Shown here one piece after another: positions 48,855 through 58,326 of a DNA stretch of 64,000 nt (positions are counted from its first letter, which is position 1; each line of letters opens with the position of its first letter). Below the pieces are notes generated by a model. That model had not been told where the DNA came from. It did no database searches and saw only the letters and a program-made list of their open reading frames with translations. Origin of the DNA: Hyalangium versicolor (lineage in GTDB: Bacteria > Myxococcota > Myxococcia > Myxococcales > Myxococcaceae); the NCBI RefSeq assembly GCF_020103695.1, contig NZ_JAHXBF010000029.1:1-64000 (forward strand), read 5' to 3'. The translations under genes and the position numbers were made by a program.

Positions 48855-49066
48855 GCGTCCTCCGAAGAGGACCGCTCACAGAGCCCAACAGGTGCGGCTC
48901 AGCTCAGGTTCGAATCTTCCGCGGTTCCCCCGCGGTGTAGGGCGGCCCTCGATGCGCGGATCAAGGTACGCGGAGAGCGGAGACACGCCTGTACTCCTCC
49001 AGGAGCATGGCCACGAAGCCGCTACGGCTCGTTGAGCCCGAGGAGTGAGGTGCCTGGCCCTGCTCG
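48855..49066. other. 212-bp gap between the Kelch and protease genes
   Basis: Between the Kelch gene and the protease gene (both on the minus strand). It contains a strong stem, CCGCGG (48919-48924) and CCGCGG (48930-48935) around a 5-nt loop. A short minus-strand frame ending in LLEEYRRVSALRVP reads somewhat like coding sequence but has no start or neighbours to support it; nothing else is recognised. Confidence 0.4.
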
Positions 49067-49942
49067 CTACCGCTGCGCGGTCTGCCCCACGCCACCCTCG
49101 GAGGGGCTCACCAGCAGCCGGCCGAAGCCCTTGGACTCGAGGAACCGGCGCACCTTCGACGTAGGCGCGGCGAACGTCTCGCCCGGCATCGGCACGTCGA
49201 AGCTGTAGTCCTTGTCCGCCACCGCGAAGCCCACCTTCGCCGTCCGGTAGCCCTCGACGATCGCCAGCAGCTTGCCCGTCTCCAGGCTGAAGATGCCGCC
49301 GCCCGAGGCCCCATAGCCAATCGGCGCGTCCGTCTTCACCATCTTCGGGCGCTTGCTCTCGTGATCCCACTCCACCTGAGAGAGCATCCCGCCCGACAGC
49401 GACAGCGACTTGCCGAACGGGCACGCCGCCACCACCACGTTCTCGCCCAGCTCCAGCTCCGTGTCCGTCGCCAGCTCCGCCGCGCTCAGCTCATGCCCCG
49501 GCACGCGCAGCAGCGCCAGATCCATCTCCGGCACGTGGCCCGTGGCCACCACCTCCACCGGATACTCGACCAGCTCCGCCTGCTGCTCCTGGGTGATGAC
49601 CATCTTCGGATCCTTCAGATCCTCCACGTCCACCGCGTGCGCGTTGGTGACGACGTAGCTGGCCACCCCCTGCGCCGTGCGCTCGGTGCCAATCACCACT
49701 CCCGAGGCCGTGCGACGGGCCTTGCCGCCCTCCTCCACCACCAGGCGCACCGCGTGCGGGATGATCCCCTGCACGACCTGCTTGCGAGACGGCCTCGCCG
49801 CGGCGACCGCTACCGCGCGCTCGACCGGCACCGACAGGCGCGGAGACTCGGCGACGGGGGCGGCGGGAGGCGACGAGGGGGCTGCACTGGCGCAGGACAG
49901 CAGGGTGAACAGGGCCGGGGCCCCGAGGAGAAACCGGTTCAT
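49067..49942 (-). CDS. trypsin-like serine peptidase, lipoprotein
   Basis: 291 residues from ATG 49942. Lipobox LLSC (Cys17) anchors it in the envelope. After a proline-rich linker, a double-beta-barrel trypsin-like domain (about 57-260) carries the triad: His102 in TNAHAV, Asp141 in MDLALLRV, and Ser213 in GYGASGGG. There is no PDZ domain, unlike DegP/HtrA. It probably cleaves periplasmic proteins. The C-terminal 30 residues are polar. It lies 117 bp behind the prkA gene and reads the same way, but the gap argues against a tight operon. Confidence 0.85.
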   Translation of the reverse strand: MNRFLLGAPALFTLLSCASAAPSSPPAAPVAESPRLSVPVERAVAVAAARPSRKQVVQGIIPHAVRLVVEEGGKARRTASGVVIGTERTAQGVASYVVTNAHAVDVEDLKDPKMVITQEQQAELVEYPVEVVATGHVPEMDLALLRVPGHELSAAELATDTELELGENVVVAACPFGKSLSLSGGMLSQVEWDHESKRPKMVKTDAPIGYGASGGGIFSLETGKLLAIVEGYRTAKVGFAVADKDYSFDVPMPGETFAAPTSKVRRFLESKGFGRLLVSPSEGGVGQTAQR

Positions 49943-50059
49943 CAACGCTCCGGGTGAAGGGTCGGGAATGCGTACATCTCTCTTGGAGACAGATCTTCCC
50001 GCGCTTCGCCGTGATGCAAAAGCACCACGGCCTCCAGGCCCTCCCCTGCCCGGCTGCTC

Positions 50060-52309
50060 TCAGCCGTAGCGCTTCCTCATCAGGAACAGGATCGCGTCCT
50101 TCGCGCAGTGCTCGCAGTACCCGTACTTCTCCGCCATCGTCTTGAGCGTGCTCTCCACCTGCGACTGCTCCTTCGTCGAGAGCGTGCCGCGCTCCTCCGA
50201 GAGGTACTTGAGGACGTTCTCCTTGTTCTTGCGCAGCACCCGCTTGCGCTCCTCGAAGTAGTGGTCGCGCAGGCGCTTGAACATGTCCGGGAAGATGACC
50301 GAGTAGTCCATCCCCGCATCCGGGTTATCCAATCGGTGCGCGCCGATCGTCGAGATCAACCCGCGGCGGTACTCCCCCGCGTCCTCGCCCTTCGGCATCA
50401 CGATGGCCTCCAGCTCCGCCATGCGCTGCTCGTCCGGACGCTCCATGTCCCCGGTGACGCGGTTGCGCATCTTCTCGCCGCGCACCCAGTGGCTCACGTT
50501 CTGGATGTAGCGCTCCACCAGCTCGCGGTACTGGCCCTCGGACACCAGCCCCATCGAGTCGCGCACCTCCGAGTCCACCAGATCCAGGTACTGGCCCTCC
50601 ACCGCGCGCACGAACGCCTCGTGATCGTGGTAGCCGTCCACCACCTCCTGCTGCAGGAACTCGAAGACGCTCTTGTCCTGGCAGATGGCCTGGAGCTCCT
50701 CGAACACCGCCAGCGCGTGCAGGCACTTGAAGTCCGGGTTCTGCGCGGCGTTGAAGAGCGCCATCTTGATCTCTCGCGCGCTGGCGCCCGAACGCCCCTC
50801 GTAGTTCGGGTAGGCGTCCGACTCCTCGTAGAGATCCGTGCGCAGCTTCTTGAGCTCCTTGGTGTTCGCCAGGCTCAGCCGCGCCGGGGCCCGACCCTCC
50901 TCGTAGAGGTGCATCTTCTCCACCGGAGAGACGTGGTCGACCAGCTCCTTCACTTCTTGCGCGTAGCGCTCAGGGATGGGCTTCTTCAGGCGCGTGAGTA
51001 CCGCCCACATGGCGGCCACCTCGGTGGCGTGCGGCGCCACGTGCTTGCCCACCGACGTGGAGGTGATCTCCGCGTCGTACACCTGCTGCTCCAGCTTGTA
51101 GCGGCGCAGGTACGGCACGCGCACCAGCTCGATGCGGCCCTTGAACGAGGCGAAGTCCGGCAGCTCCTTGAAGGCCCCCAGGTGCTTCTCGTTCGCCGAG
51201 GCGAGCAGCACCTCGTCCAATTGCAGCACGAAAGGCTCGAGCGGCACCTGCGCCGTCTCGCTGAAGCCCAGCAGGTACTTGAAGGCCTCCAGCGGACGTT
51301 TGAGCAGATCCGCGTACTCGATCATCCCGCGGTTGGCGTGCACCAGCGGGCCGTGCTGCTCGTAGAGCACCACGCCGTGCAGCGCGGCCGGCAGGTTGAG
51401 CTGCGTACGGTCCGCGGTGATCTGCTGGGCGATGGCGTCCACGCTCATCTGCGGCTCCACCGTCACCGTGCCCACCTGGTAGCGCCGGGAGATATAGAAG
51501 CGCTCGATCTGCACGTGGCGCAGCACCTTCAGGTAGTCGCCCCCGTACGAGGCGAGCAGCGCCGTGTAGATGCGCCGGCACTTGTGGCACATCTCCCCGT
51601 CCCGGATGTAGTCCGAGAGGATGAAGTCCCCGCTCTCCCCGTCCCCGCTGCCCAGGCCCTTCTTCTTCAGGGCCGACTCCAACATCTTCCGGCGCTCGGG
51701 CGGCGGGACGACGAAGAGCGGGTGATCGTTCAGCTCGCACGGCATGCGGACATCAATGGCCTCCGCATCCAGGTGCGCGAACGAGGACACGTCCCCCGTG
51801 CTCGCTGGCACGCGCTCGCCGAAGCCAATCGAGCCCTTGATGAGCTTCTCCGAAGGGAACACCCAGCCCAGCCGGTACAGCGCGCCCTGCGGCTGGTGCG
51901 AGTAGTCCTCCATGCCCGCCTTGAGCGCGTTGACGAGCGTGGACTTCGCGCTGCCGTTGGGCCCGTGCAGGAGGATGAGCTTGTTGATCCGGCCGGCGCG
52001 CACGTAGTTACCCAGCAGCCGGTAGATGGAGTTCTGGATCTCCTCCTGGCCGGCCACCCGCCCGTCGCGATCGCTCGACGGCACATCGAAGACCTTGAAG
52101 CGCCGGATGGTGCCCGTGGGGTGCGGCACCTGCTCGGTGCCGTAGTGGTCCATCACGTCGTGCACGTACTGCGCCGCGTTGCGTGACTGGCCCCTCGGAT
52201 CGTTGAAGAAGAGGGTGACGTACTCCTCGAAGGACAGGATGGACCTGTTCTTGACGAAGTCCGCGGACACCTGAGACCCGATGTCCTGCAGGTAGCGCTT
52301 GGCTTCCAC
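50060..52309 (-). CDS. prkA: PrkA-type serine protein kinase / AAA+ protein
   Basis: 749 residues from GTG 52309, five bases after aggaga. PrkA proteins combine an N-terminal AAA+ ATPase with a C-terminal kinase-like part; Bacillus PrkA has been described as a kinase and later as an AAA+ protease-like protein with a role in sporulation. Walker A GPNGSAKST is at 116-124, and the region after it (VFPSEKLIKGSIGFGE) and the block DEVLLASANEKHLGAFK match the family. A CxxC-containing stretch (MCHKCRRIY) is normal for it. Its usual operon partners, the SpoVR and YeaH/YhbH genes, are not adjacent. Divergent from a large lipoprotein gene. Confidence 0.93.
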   Translation of the reverse strand: MEAKRYLQDIGSQVSADFVKNRSILSFEEYVTLFFNDPRGQSRNAAQYVHDVMDHYGTEQVPHPTGTIRRFKVFDVPSSDRDGRVAGQEEIQNSIYRLLGNYVRAGRINKLILLHGPNGSAKSTLVNALKAGMEDYSHQPQGALYRLGWVFPSEKLIKGSIGFGERVPASTGDVSSFAHLDAEAIDVRMPCELNDHPLFVVPPPERRKMLESALKKKGLGSGDGESGDFILSDYIRDGEMCHKCRRIYTALLASYGGDYLKVLRHVQIERFYISRRYQVGTVTVEPQMSVDAIAQQITADRTQLNLPAALHGVVLYEQHGPLVHANRGMIEYADLLKRPLEAFKYLLGFSETAQVPLEPFVLQLDEVLLASANEKHLGAFKELPDFASFKGRIELVRVPYLRRYKLEQQVYDAEITSTSVGKHVAPHATEVAAMWAVLTRLKKPIPERYAQEVKELVDHVSPVEKMHLYEEGRAPARLSLANTKELKKLRTDLYEESDAYPNYEGRSGASAREIKMALFNAAQNPDFKCLHALAVFEELQAICQDKSVFEFLQQEVVDGYHDHEAFVRAVEGQYLDLVDSEVRDSMGLVSEGQYRELVERYIQNVSHWVRGEKMRNRVTGDMERPDEQRMAELEAIVMPKGEDAGEYRRGLISTIGAHRLDNPDAGMDYSVIFPDMFKRLRDHYFEERKRVLRKNKENVLKYLSEERGTLSTKEQSQVESTLKTMAEKYGYCEHCAKDAILFLMRKRYG

Positions 52310-52411
52310 GTCGTCTCTCCTGTGTGCTTGAGTCGTGGCCCTATCTATCCATGCCACCGAGCCACCGCCATTGCTCAGTGGAACACAGGAACTTTCCCCC
52401 CGGTACGACAG

Positions 52412-55144
52412 ATGTCCAGGGCCCTGCTTGCACTTCTGTTGATGGCCGCGCTCTCCGGGTGCCCGCCCGCCTCCTCGGCCCCCTGCGTCACGGACTCCGA
52501 GTGCCCGGACGGCCGCTGCCGCTTTGGTGGGTGTGGGCCGATGTGTCTGGATGACCCCGATTGTCCCGCAGGCCAGGCCTGCTTCGGAGGGACATGTGCC
52601 GCCCGCCCCGAGTGCGCCTCCTCCGAGGACTGTGCGCAGGGCTTCAGTTGCTCAGAGGGCCAGTGCCTGTGCGGCTCGGATGCGGCGTGTGCCTCCAACC
52701 AGGTCTGCCGCCAGGGCCGGTGTGAGGATCGCGCCCGGTGCACGGATGATGCCGCCTGCCCGACCGGTGAGCACTGCGAGGTGACACAAGGGGCCTGTCT
52801 GCCCGCCTGTGACAGTGCCGCGAGCTGCGCCCCGAATGTGGATCCCACGGTGGCCAACCTGCTCTTCGTGTGCCAGGGCGGCACCTGTGTGCGTCGGTGC
52901 ATCAATGATGTCTCGTGTGGGGGCCAGGGTCTTATCTGCGAGGCGAACCTGTGCGAACGAGCGGACTGCGCCACGCTCTCGGACTGTCCGGAGGGCCAGT
53001 ACTGCACCAGCGCCACTGCGGGCCGCTGCCAGGAGTACCGCACGTGCCAGTCCCGCGCCGAGTGCCCCGAGAACACGGACTGCCAGGCCTTCGGTTCGGG
53101 CAGTTGTCCTCCGGGCTTCGACTGCGCGCTGAAGATCTGCCAGGAACTGCCTCGCTGCCTGATCGATGCGAACTGCACGGCTCCGGCCTTCTGTCAGCAG
53201 GGGTACTGCCAACCCTCCACTGCATGTCCCTCTGGAGGTCCATGTCCAACGGGTCAACTCTGCGTGGCCGAGCGGTGCGTGCCGGGCGGATGCCGGGGCC
53301 ACGCCGATTGTCCCGCGGGCCAGGCGTGCACGGATGGCGCCTGCCGCTCCGCTCCCGCAGCGCTGGAGATCTCCAGCATTGCCCTCAGCCCTCGGGCGGC
53401 GGTGCTCGTCGTAGGAGGGAAGCTGAAGCTCTCGCTCGTCGCCTTCACCTTCACGGGGGACAGCTTCCCGTTCATTGCTGGCAACTACTCGGTCGTGGAC
53501 GCCAACGGGGCGTCGAGCGACGCGGCCACGGTGACGCCCTCCGGCGAGCTGACGGCGGTGAAGCCCGGCACGGTGCGCATCCGGGCAAGCGTGGCCAACT
53601 CGGGAGTGACTCCCGTGGAGGCATCCCTGACGGTACTGCCTGCCCTGACCGAGGGCCGCCGGGTCACCGTGGTCGAAGCGGCCACGGGCCTGCCGCTGAG
53701 TGGAGTCTCAGTGCTCGGGTGTGACTCGCCGCCCACCACAGCGCCCTGCCCCGCTCCCTTCACGGTAACGACCGATGCCAGCGGCACCGCGCTCTTCCCC
53801 ACCTTCACGAGCGCCACCGCCAGCTTCTCCGTCGCCTCGCCCGAACTCCGCTCGGATGGCTACCCCCGCTACGACCGTGTCTCGGTGGCGGCGACGAGCG
53901 CTCGCGATGTGCTCCTGCCCCTCAGCGAGAACCCGGTACACGGCGCCGCTGGCTTCAACGCCGGCATCCAGTTCGCCGAGGTCCACTCGACAGGCTCGGC
54001 CTGGCTCGGCTTCTCGCTGCTCTCCGCGGGAGACGTGCCGGACCTGGACCTCTCCACGCTGCTGGGAGAGACGTTCTTCAGCACGGTGCCCGGCCTGCCC
54101 CAGCCTGTGCCCCTTCCGGGCAGCACCGTGGCCTATGCCTCCTCGGGCCTCGGCTCGCCCGTGGAGCTCAAGGGACGCTCGTTTGGGCTCGGGCAGCCGG
54201 GACGCCGCGCCGCCGTGGCCTTCGCCGGAAGGACCGACCTCGCCACGGCCGCCAACCTCGGCTCGACGGAGCTGCTGGCGTACACCGGGGCGATGGACTA
54301 CGCGCTCCAGGCATTCGCTCCCGTCCCGCTGAAACCGCGCATCCCCGACACCACCGACCTGGACGGAGACGGACGCTGCTCGGACTCCGCCCGCTGTTCC
54401 CTGGGCTCCGAGGATGTACCGGACTACTTCGCCCTGCCCGGCTTCTCCCACCGCCCACGCCGCGAGCAGCTCCGTCGAACGGAGGTGGTGTTTCCGCGCC
54501 TGCCAGCCGGACTCGACACGGCGATAGCCAGCGCGGTGGAGCTCTCCGCCGAAGCCGGGCTCGTGCCGCTCGGGTTCTCCTCGCGCACGGGGGGCGCGCC
54601 CGCTCCGGATGGAACCCGGCCCCTCGATCCCGTCATCCTCCGCAGCGGTGCTCCCTATGGAGGTGTCGAGTCAGCCACTCCCGGGATCTGGGTGTTCGCC
54701 ACCCGCATCGCCGAGTCGCGCGGCGACACCACCGCACGGCTCGTCCGCGCCTCCTCGCTCCCCACCCGAGTGGTGCTCCCTGCCTTCCTGCCCCTGCCCG
54801 CCGCGACCTACAGCGCGGCCCAGCGGCTCCTCACGCCCTCCGCCGAGTCCTGGACCGCGCTCTCCCGAGCTGGAGCCGAGCTGGCTCGCATCACCGTTAC
54901 GGGAGCTCGGAGCCGGCACGTGATCCTGCTCTCGATCCCCGAGGGCTACCTGCCGCGCCGCCTCCCGGACTCACCCCTGCCTTCCATGGAAGACCCGTTC
55001 AATCAGGAATCTGCGACAGGCGAGATAGTAGCCATGGATCTTTCGGTCCCTACTGCCCAAGAGGACATCCTGGACCTGCCGGGTGCGAACCTGCTGGGCC
55101 TGACGATCTACCTGGATGCTTACTCGCGGGCGCGTTCCTGGTGA
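52412..55144 (+). CDS. large Cys-rich lipoprotein, paralogue of 29222-31828
   Basis: 910 residues from ATG 52412. The signal peptide ends in AALSGC (Cys17). The cysteine-rich head is longer than in its paralogue, about residues 23-310, with a dozen repeats of the type CxxDxxCPxGQxC...C (for example CVTDSECPDGRC, CLDDPDCPAGQAC, CRGHADCPAGQAC). A beta-sandwich with Ig-like SVVDANGASSDAATVTPSG and a carboxypeptidase-regulatory-like unit (ATGLPLSGVSVLG) follow, then a long beta-rich body. The head may form disulfide-stabilised knots exposed at the surface. Divergent from prkA; upstream of the DnaK paralogue by 48 bp. Confidence 0.85.
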   Translation: MSRALLALLLMAALSGCPPASSAPCVTDSECPDGRCRFGGCGPMCLDDPDCPAGQACFGGTCAARPECASSEDCAQGFSCSEGQCLCGSDAACASNQVCRQGRCEDRARCTDDAACPTGEHCEVTQGACLPACDSAASCAPNVDPTVANLLFVCQGGTCVRRCINDVSCGGQGLICEANLCERADCATLSDCPEGQYCTSATAGRCQEYRTCQSRAECPENTDCQAFGSGSCPPGFDCALKICQELPRCLIDANCTAPAFCQQGYCQPSTACPSGGPCPTGQLCVAERCVPGGCRGHADCPAGQACTDGACRSAPAALEISSIALSPRAAVLVVGGKLKLSLVAFTFTGDSFPFIAGNYSVVDANGASSDAATVTPSGELTAVKPGTVRIRASVANSGVTPVEASLTVLPALTEGRRVTVVEAATGLPLSGVSVLGCDSPPTTAPCPAPFTVTTDASGTALFPTFTSATASFSVASPELRSDGYPRYDRVSVAATSARDVLLPLSENPVHGAAGFNAGIQFAEVHSTGSAWLGFSLLSAGDVPDLDLSTLLGETFFSTVPGLPQPVPLPGSTVAYASSGLGSPVELKGRSFGLGQPGRRAAVAFAGRTDLATAANLGSTELLAYTGAMDYALQAFAPVPLKPRIPDTTDLDGDGRCSDSARCSLGSEDVPDYFALPGFSHRPRREQLRRTEVVFPRLPAGLDTAIASAVELSAEAGLVPLGFSSRTGGAPAPDGTRPLDPVILRSGAPYGGVESATPGIWVFATRIAESRGDTTARLVRASSLPTRVVLPAFLPLPAATYSAAQRLLTPSAESWTALSRAGAELARITVTGARSRHVILLSIPEGYLPRRLPDSPLPSMEDPFNQESATGEIVAMDLSVPTAQEDILDLPGANLLGLTIYLDAYSRARSW

Positions 55145-55192
55145 AATAGCGTCTGTCAGACCTCTCGCGGCCCACCCTGGAGTCCCCGCCCG

Positions 55193-56716
55193 ATGCAAAA
55201 GAAGGAGCCCATCATCGGCATCGACCTCGGCACGACGAACTCGTGCGCGGCGTATGTCGAGGACAGTGGGAACGTGAAGCTCATCCCGTACAAGGGCGGT
55301 GACTACACGATCCCCTCCATCTTCGCGATTGACGACAAGGGCAACGAGCTCATCGGCTACGAGGCCAAGCGCCAGTGGCAGCTCAACCCTCGCAACACCA
55401 TCTACGGCGCCAAGCGTTTGGTGGGCCGCGGATTCAAGAGCGACATCGTCGACTCGATGAAGAAGGTCGTGGCGTACCAGATGCGCCCCGGCAAGAAGAA
55501 CGAAGTCGTCCTGGACGTGGGCAAGAAGGAGTTCTCGCTCCAGGAGATCAGCGCCAAGCTGCTGAACAAGATCCGGGACGTCGCCTCGAACTACCTGAAG
55601 ACGCCCATCAAGCGCGCGGTGGTGACGGTGCCGGCGTACTTCAACGATCGGCAGCGCCAGTCGGTGAAGGACGCGGGCAAGCTGATCGATCTCGAGGTGG
55701 TGCGCATCATCAACGAGCCCACCGCTGCGGCACTGGCCTACGGCGTGGGCAAGGGGCTCAACGAGAAGGTGGTCATCTACGATCTGGGCGGTGGCACGTT
55801 CGACGTGTCCATCATCGAGATCCGTGACCGCGTCTTCGAGGTGAAGGCCACCGGCGGCGACATCTTCCTGGGCGGCATCGACTTCGACAACGCGATCATC
55901 CACCACGTGCTGAAGGACTTCGCGTCGAAGACGGGCATCGACCTGGCCACGGATCCGGTGGCCATGCAGCGCATCAAGGATCTGGCCGAGCGCACGAAGA
56001 TCGATCTCTCCGCGCGCGAGGAGGTGCCCTTCAACATCCCGTTCATCACGATGACGGCGCAGGGACAGCCGCTGAACATCGAGATGAAGTTCACGCGGAA
56101 GATCCTGGAGATGCTGACCAGCCACCTGATCGACAAGTCGCTGCAGATCGTGGCGCGGGTGCTGGTGGACGCGGGGCTGTCCACGAAGGAAGTGGACGAG
56201 GTGATGCTGGTGGGTGGGCAGACGCGCATGCCCATCGTCCAGGATCGGCTCACGAAGTTCTTTGGCAAGCCCCCGAGCAAGGGCGTGCACCCGGACGAGG
56301 CGGTGGCCATCGGCGCCGCGCTCTACGCGCACTCGCTGCAGGACGACACGAACCTGCGCATCCAACTGTTGGACGTGATCCCCATGGCGATCGGCCTGGA
56401 GAAGGCCGGGGGCATGTTCCACACGGTGTTCCCGCGCAACGCGCCCATCCCGAACGCCAAGCAGCTCCTGGCCACCACGAGCATGGACAACCAGACCGAG
56501 CTGGCCATGCGCATCTACCAGGGCGACCACGAGATGGTGGCGCAGAACGATCTGCTGGGTGAGTTCACCTTCTCGGGGATCCGCGCGGACAAGCGGGGCA
56601 TGGTCCAGGTGGAGATCACCTTCGACGTGAGCGTGGAAGGCATCCTCACCATGCGCGCCCGCGATCCGGCCACGGGCCGCGAGATGCGGACCACCGTCCG
56701 CGTCACCCAGAGCTGA
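55193..56716 (+). CDS. DnaK/Hsp70 paralogue lacking the C-terminal lid
   Basis: 507 residues; canonical DnaK has about 610-640. The ATPase domain (about 1-380) is complete: GIDLGTTNSC (9-18), VPAYFNDRQRQSVKDAG, NEPTAAALAYG, DLGGGTFDVSI and VGGQTRMP. The substrate-binding beta sandwich follows (about 390-500, LLDVIPMAIGLE, QTELAMRIYQGDHEM, GILTMRARDPATG), and the chain ends there with VTQS, so the helical lid is missing. Peptide grip would be weak, and regulation by a nucleotide-exchange factor may differ. No dnaJ or grpE adjoins. Myxobacteria have many DnaK paralogues, some needed for motility and polysaccharide; which one this is cannot be told. Confidence 0.93.
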   Translation: MQKKEPIIGIDLGTTNSCAAYVEDSGNVKLIPYKGGDYTIPSIFAIDDKGNELIGYEAKRQWQLNPRNTIYGAKRLVGRGFKSDIVDSMKKVVAYQMRPGKKNEVVLDVGKKEFSLQEISAKLLNKIRDVASNYLKTPIKRAVVTVPAYFNDRQRQSVKDAGKLIDLEVVRIINEPTAAALAYGVGKGLNEKVVIYDLGGGTFDVSIIEIRDRVFEVKATGGDIFLGGIDFDNAIIHHVLKDFASKTGIDLATDPVAMQRIKDLAERTKIDLSAREEVPFNIPFITMTAQGQPLNIEMKFTRKILEMLTSHLIDKSLQIVARVLVDAGLSTKEVDEVMLVGGQTRMPIVQDRLTKFFGKPPSKGVHPDEAVAIGAALYAHSLQDDTNLRIQLLDVIPMAIGLEKAGGMFHTVFPRNAPIPNAKQLLATTSMDNQTELAMRIYQGDHEMVAQNDLLGEFTFSGIRADKRGMVQVEITFDVSVEGILTMRARDPATGREMRTTVRVTQS

Positions 56717-56827
56717 GGCCTGTGTAACCTCCTGGAATCAGGCCAGCCTTCTTTTCACCACTCTGTGGTGGAGAGTAGAAAATAGACCTACACGCAACTC
56801 CATGTGCTCACCCTCGACAATGAGTAC

Positions 56828-58228
56828 ATGAAAGTTCAGAACCCTTCGACCACTTCTCTTCGTTCCACCTCTTCCAGCCCGAGCACGAAGGCGCTCCCGC
56901 CCAGCCGGGGCAATCAGGTGGCCTCGCAGCGCCCCGCGGATGGGTTCGAGTCCAAGAATCGCTTCGCCCAGCCGACGCTGCTGACCGGTGAGCAGACCTC
57001 GCGGGCCCGGCCGACGACGACGCCCTCTCCTGCCCCGACGACTCCGGCGAGCACCGACAAGCTCAGCCCCAAGGACATCCCGGCGGCGGACTGGACGATG
57101 TTCGTCCACCTCAACGCGGACAACAACCTCGAGAGCTACGGCAAGGACGACATGAACGAGATGGAGGCCGGTGGCGGCTCCATCCCCGGCAAGCTGAACC
57201 TGATCGCCCTCGTGGATGGCGGCACCAGCAAGGACTCCGCCAACAACTGGAGCACCGGCGCCCGGCTGATGTACCTGACCCAGGATCCCAGCAACTCCAA
57301 GAAGGTCGTCTCGCGCGAGATCGACGTGGATCCGAGCTCGGACCTCGGCAAGCTGCTGGCCGCCGGCAAGGGCGAGCTCGACACGGGCAGCCCCGAGGTG
57401 CTCCGCGCCGCCGTCGACTACGTGCAGCGCAATGTCGAGTCCAACCACTTCATGGTGGACCTGTGGGATCACGGCAACGGCTGGCGCGGCGTCTCCTATG
57501 ACGACCACCCGGCCAGCGACATGAACATGGTCGAACTGCAGAAGGCGCTCTCCGACCTGCCCAAGAAGGTGGACATCCTCTCCGCGGACGCGTGCCTGAT
57601 GGCCACCGTCGAGGTCGCCGACACCGCCAAGGCCATGGGCGCGGACTACCTGGTGGGCAGCGAGGAAGTCGAGCCCGGCACCGGCTGGGACTACAAGGAT
57701 CTGCTCGGCCGCATGGGCAAGCTGTTCTCCAGCAACGAGAGCGTCAGCCCCGAGCAGATGGCCAAGGCCATCCAGGAGTCCTACGCCGCTGGCCCCCGCG
57801 ACAACGTCACCATGTCCGTGACGGACCTGTCCAAGCTGGACGGCCTCAACAGCAAGCTCAACGACTTCAGCGACGCGCTCGTGAAGGCGGGCGGCCTCCA
57901 GGACAAGGCGCTCCGCAGCGCGTACGACAAGACGCTGCGCTTCGATGACGCGGACCAGATGGACCTCGGCGACTTCGCCAAGCGCATCTCCCAGGCCACC
58001 ACCAACGACAGCCTGAAACAGGCGGCGGAAGCGCTCCTGACCGAGCTCGCCAAGACGACCGTCGAGAAGGGCGCCAAGGGCGACGCGAAGTTCTCCGCCG
58101 CCACCGGCCTCACCATCTACGGACCCCGAGGCACCGTGGACAGCGCCTACAAGAAGGAAGGCTCGGCCTGGCTGGACAGCCACTGGAACAACGTCATCAA
58201 GACCTACAGCGCCACCTCGCGCGCGTAG
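56828..58228 (+). CDS. clostripain-family (C11) cysteine peptidase
   Basis: 466 residues from ATG 56828. A Ser/Thr/Pro-rich N-terminal region of about 80 residues precedes the peptidase domain (about 85-345). The family signature is visible: VHLNADNNLE, then DLWDHGNGW with catalytic His215, and SADACLMATVEVA with catalytic Cys256. It would cleave after basic residues, as in clostripain, with possible autoprocessing. A signal peptide is not obvious, so it may be intracellular or use another export route. The C-terminal part (about 340-460) is helical. Same strand as the DnaK paralogue, 111 bp behind it. Confidence 0.9.
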   Translation: MKVQNPSTTSLRSTSSSPSTKALPPSRGNQVASQRPADGFESKNRFAQPTLLTGEQTSRARPTTTPSPAPTTPASTDKLSPKDIPAADWTMFVHLNADNNLESYGKDDMNEMEAGGGSIPGKLNLIALVDGGTSKDSANNWSTGARLMYLTQDPSNSKKVVSREIDVDPSSDLGKLLAAGKGELDTGSPEVLRAAVDYVQRNVESNHFMVDLWDHGNGWRGVSYDDHPASDMNMVELQKALSDLPKKVDILSADACLMATVEVADTAKAMGADYLVGSEEVEPGTGWDYKDLLGRMGKLFSSNESVSPEQMAKAIQESYAAGPRDNVTMSVTDLSKLDGLNSKLNDFSDALVKAGGLQDKALRSAYDKTLRFDDADQMDLGDFAKRISQATTNDSLKQAAEALLTELAKTTVEKGAKGDAKFSAATGLTIYGPRGTVDSAYKKEGSAWLDSHWNNVIKTYSATSRA

Positions 58229-58255
58229 CCGAGAGGTCCCCTCCGGCCGGACCAG

Positions 58256-58290
58256 GAGCCAACTGGCATGCTGGCCATACCAGTTGGCTC
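58256..58290. promoter_or_regulatory. long palindromic operator-like site before the ATL gene
   Basis: GAGCCAACTGGCATG (58256-58270), 5 nt, CATACCAGTTGGCTC (58276-58290): 15-bp arms with one mismatch. Its 21-bp core (58262-58282) differs from the 17737 site at only three positions. It ends 36 bp before the start of the alkyltransferase-like gene, a suitable place for an operator. No T-run follows. Confidence 0.65.
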
Positions 58291-58326
58291 GGACCGCGCC
58301 CGACAGTGGTCTAGAGTGCCCGCCCC

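Noticed and set aside
50108..52186. Open frame of 692 codons antisense to prkA
   Set aside because: Same mirror effect; sense strand encodes all PrkA motifs, antisense product is a Leu/His/Arg-rich sequence without domains.
55193..56716. Naming the DnaK paralogue SglK or StkA
   Set aside because: Myxobacteria have many DnaK paralogues and neither synteny nor a diagnostic residue is visible here.
56738..58183. Open frame of 481 codons antisense to the clostripain-type gene
   Set aside because: The plus strand has the catalytic His and Cys signatures and better starts; the antisense product is Val/Gly/Leu/His-rich with no motif.
58256..58290. Palindrome before the ATL gene as a terminator for the clostripain-type gene
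   Set aside because: There is no T-run, and its core recurs before another gene's start at 17737; an operator explains both.
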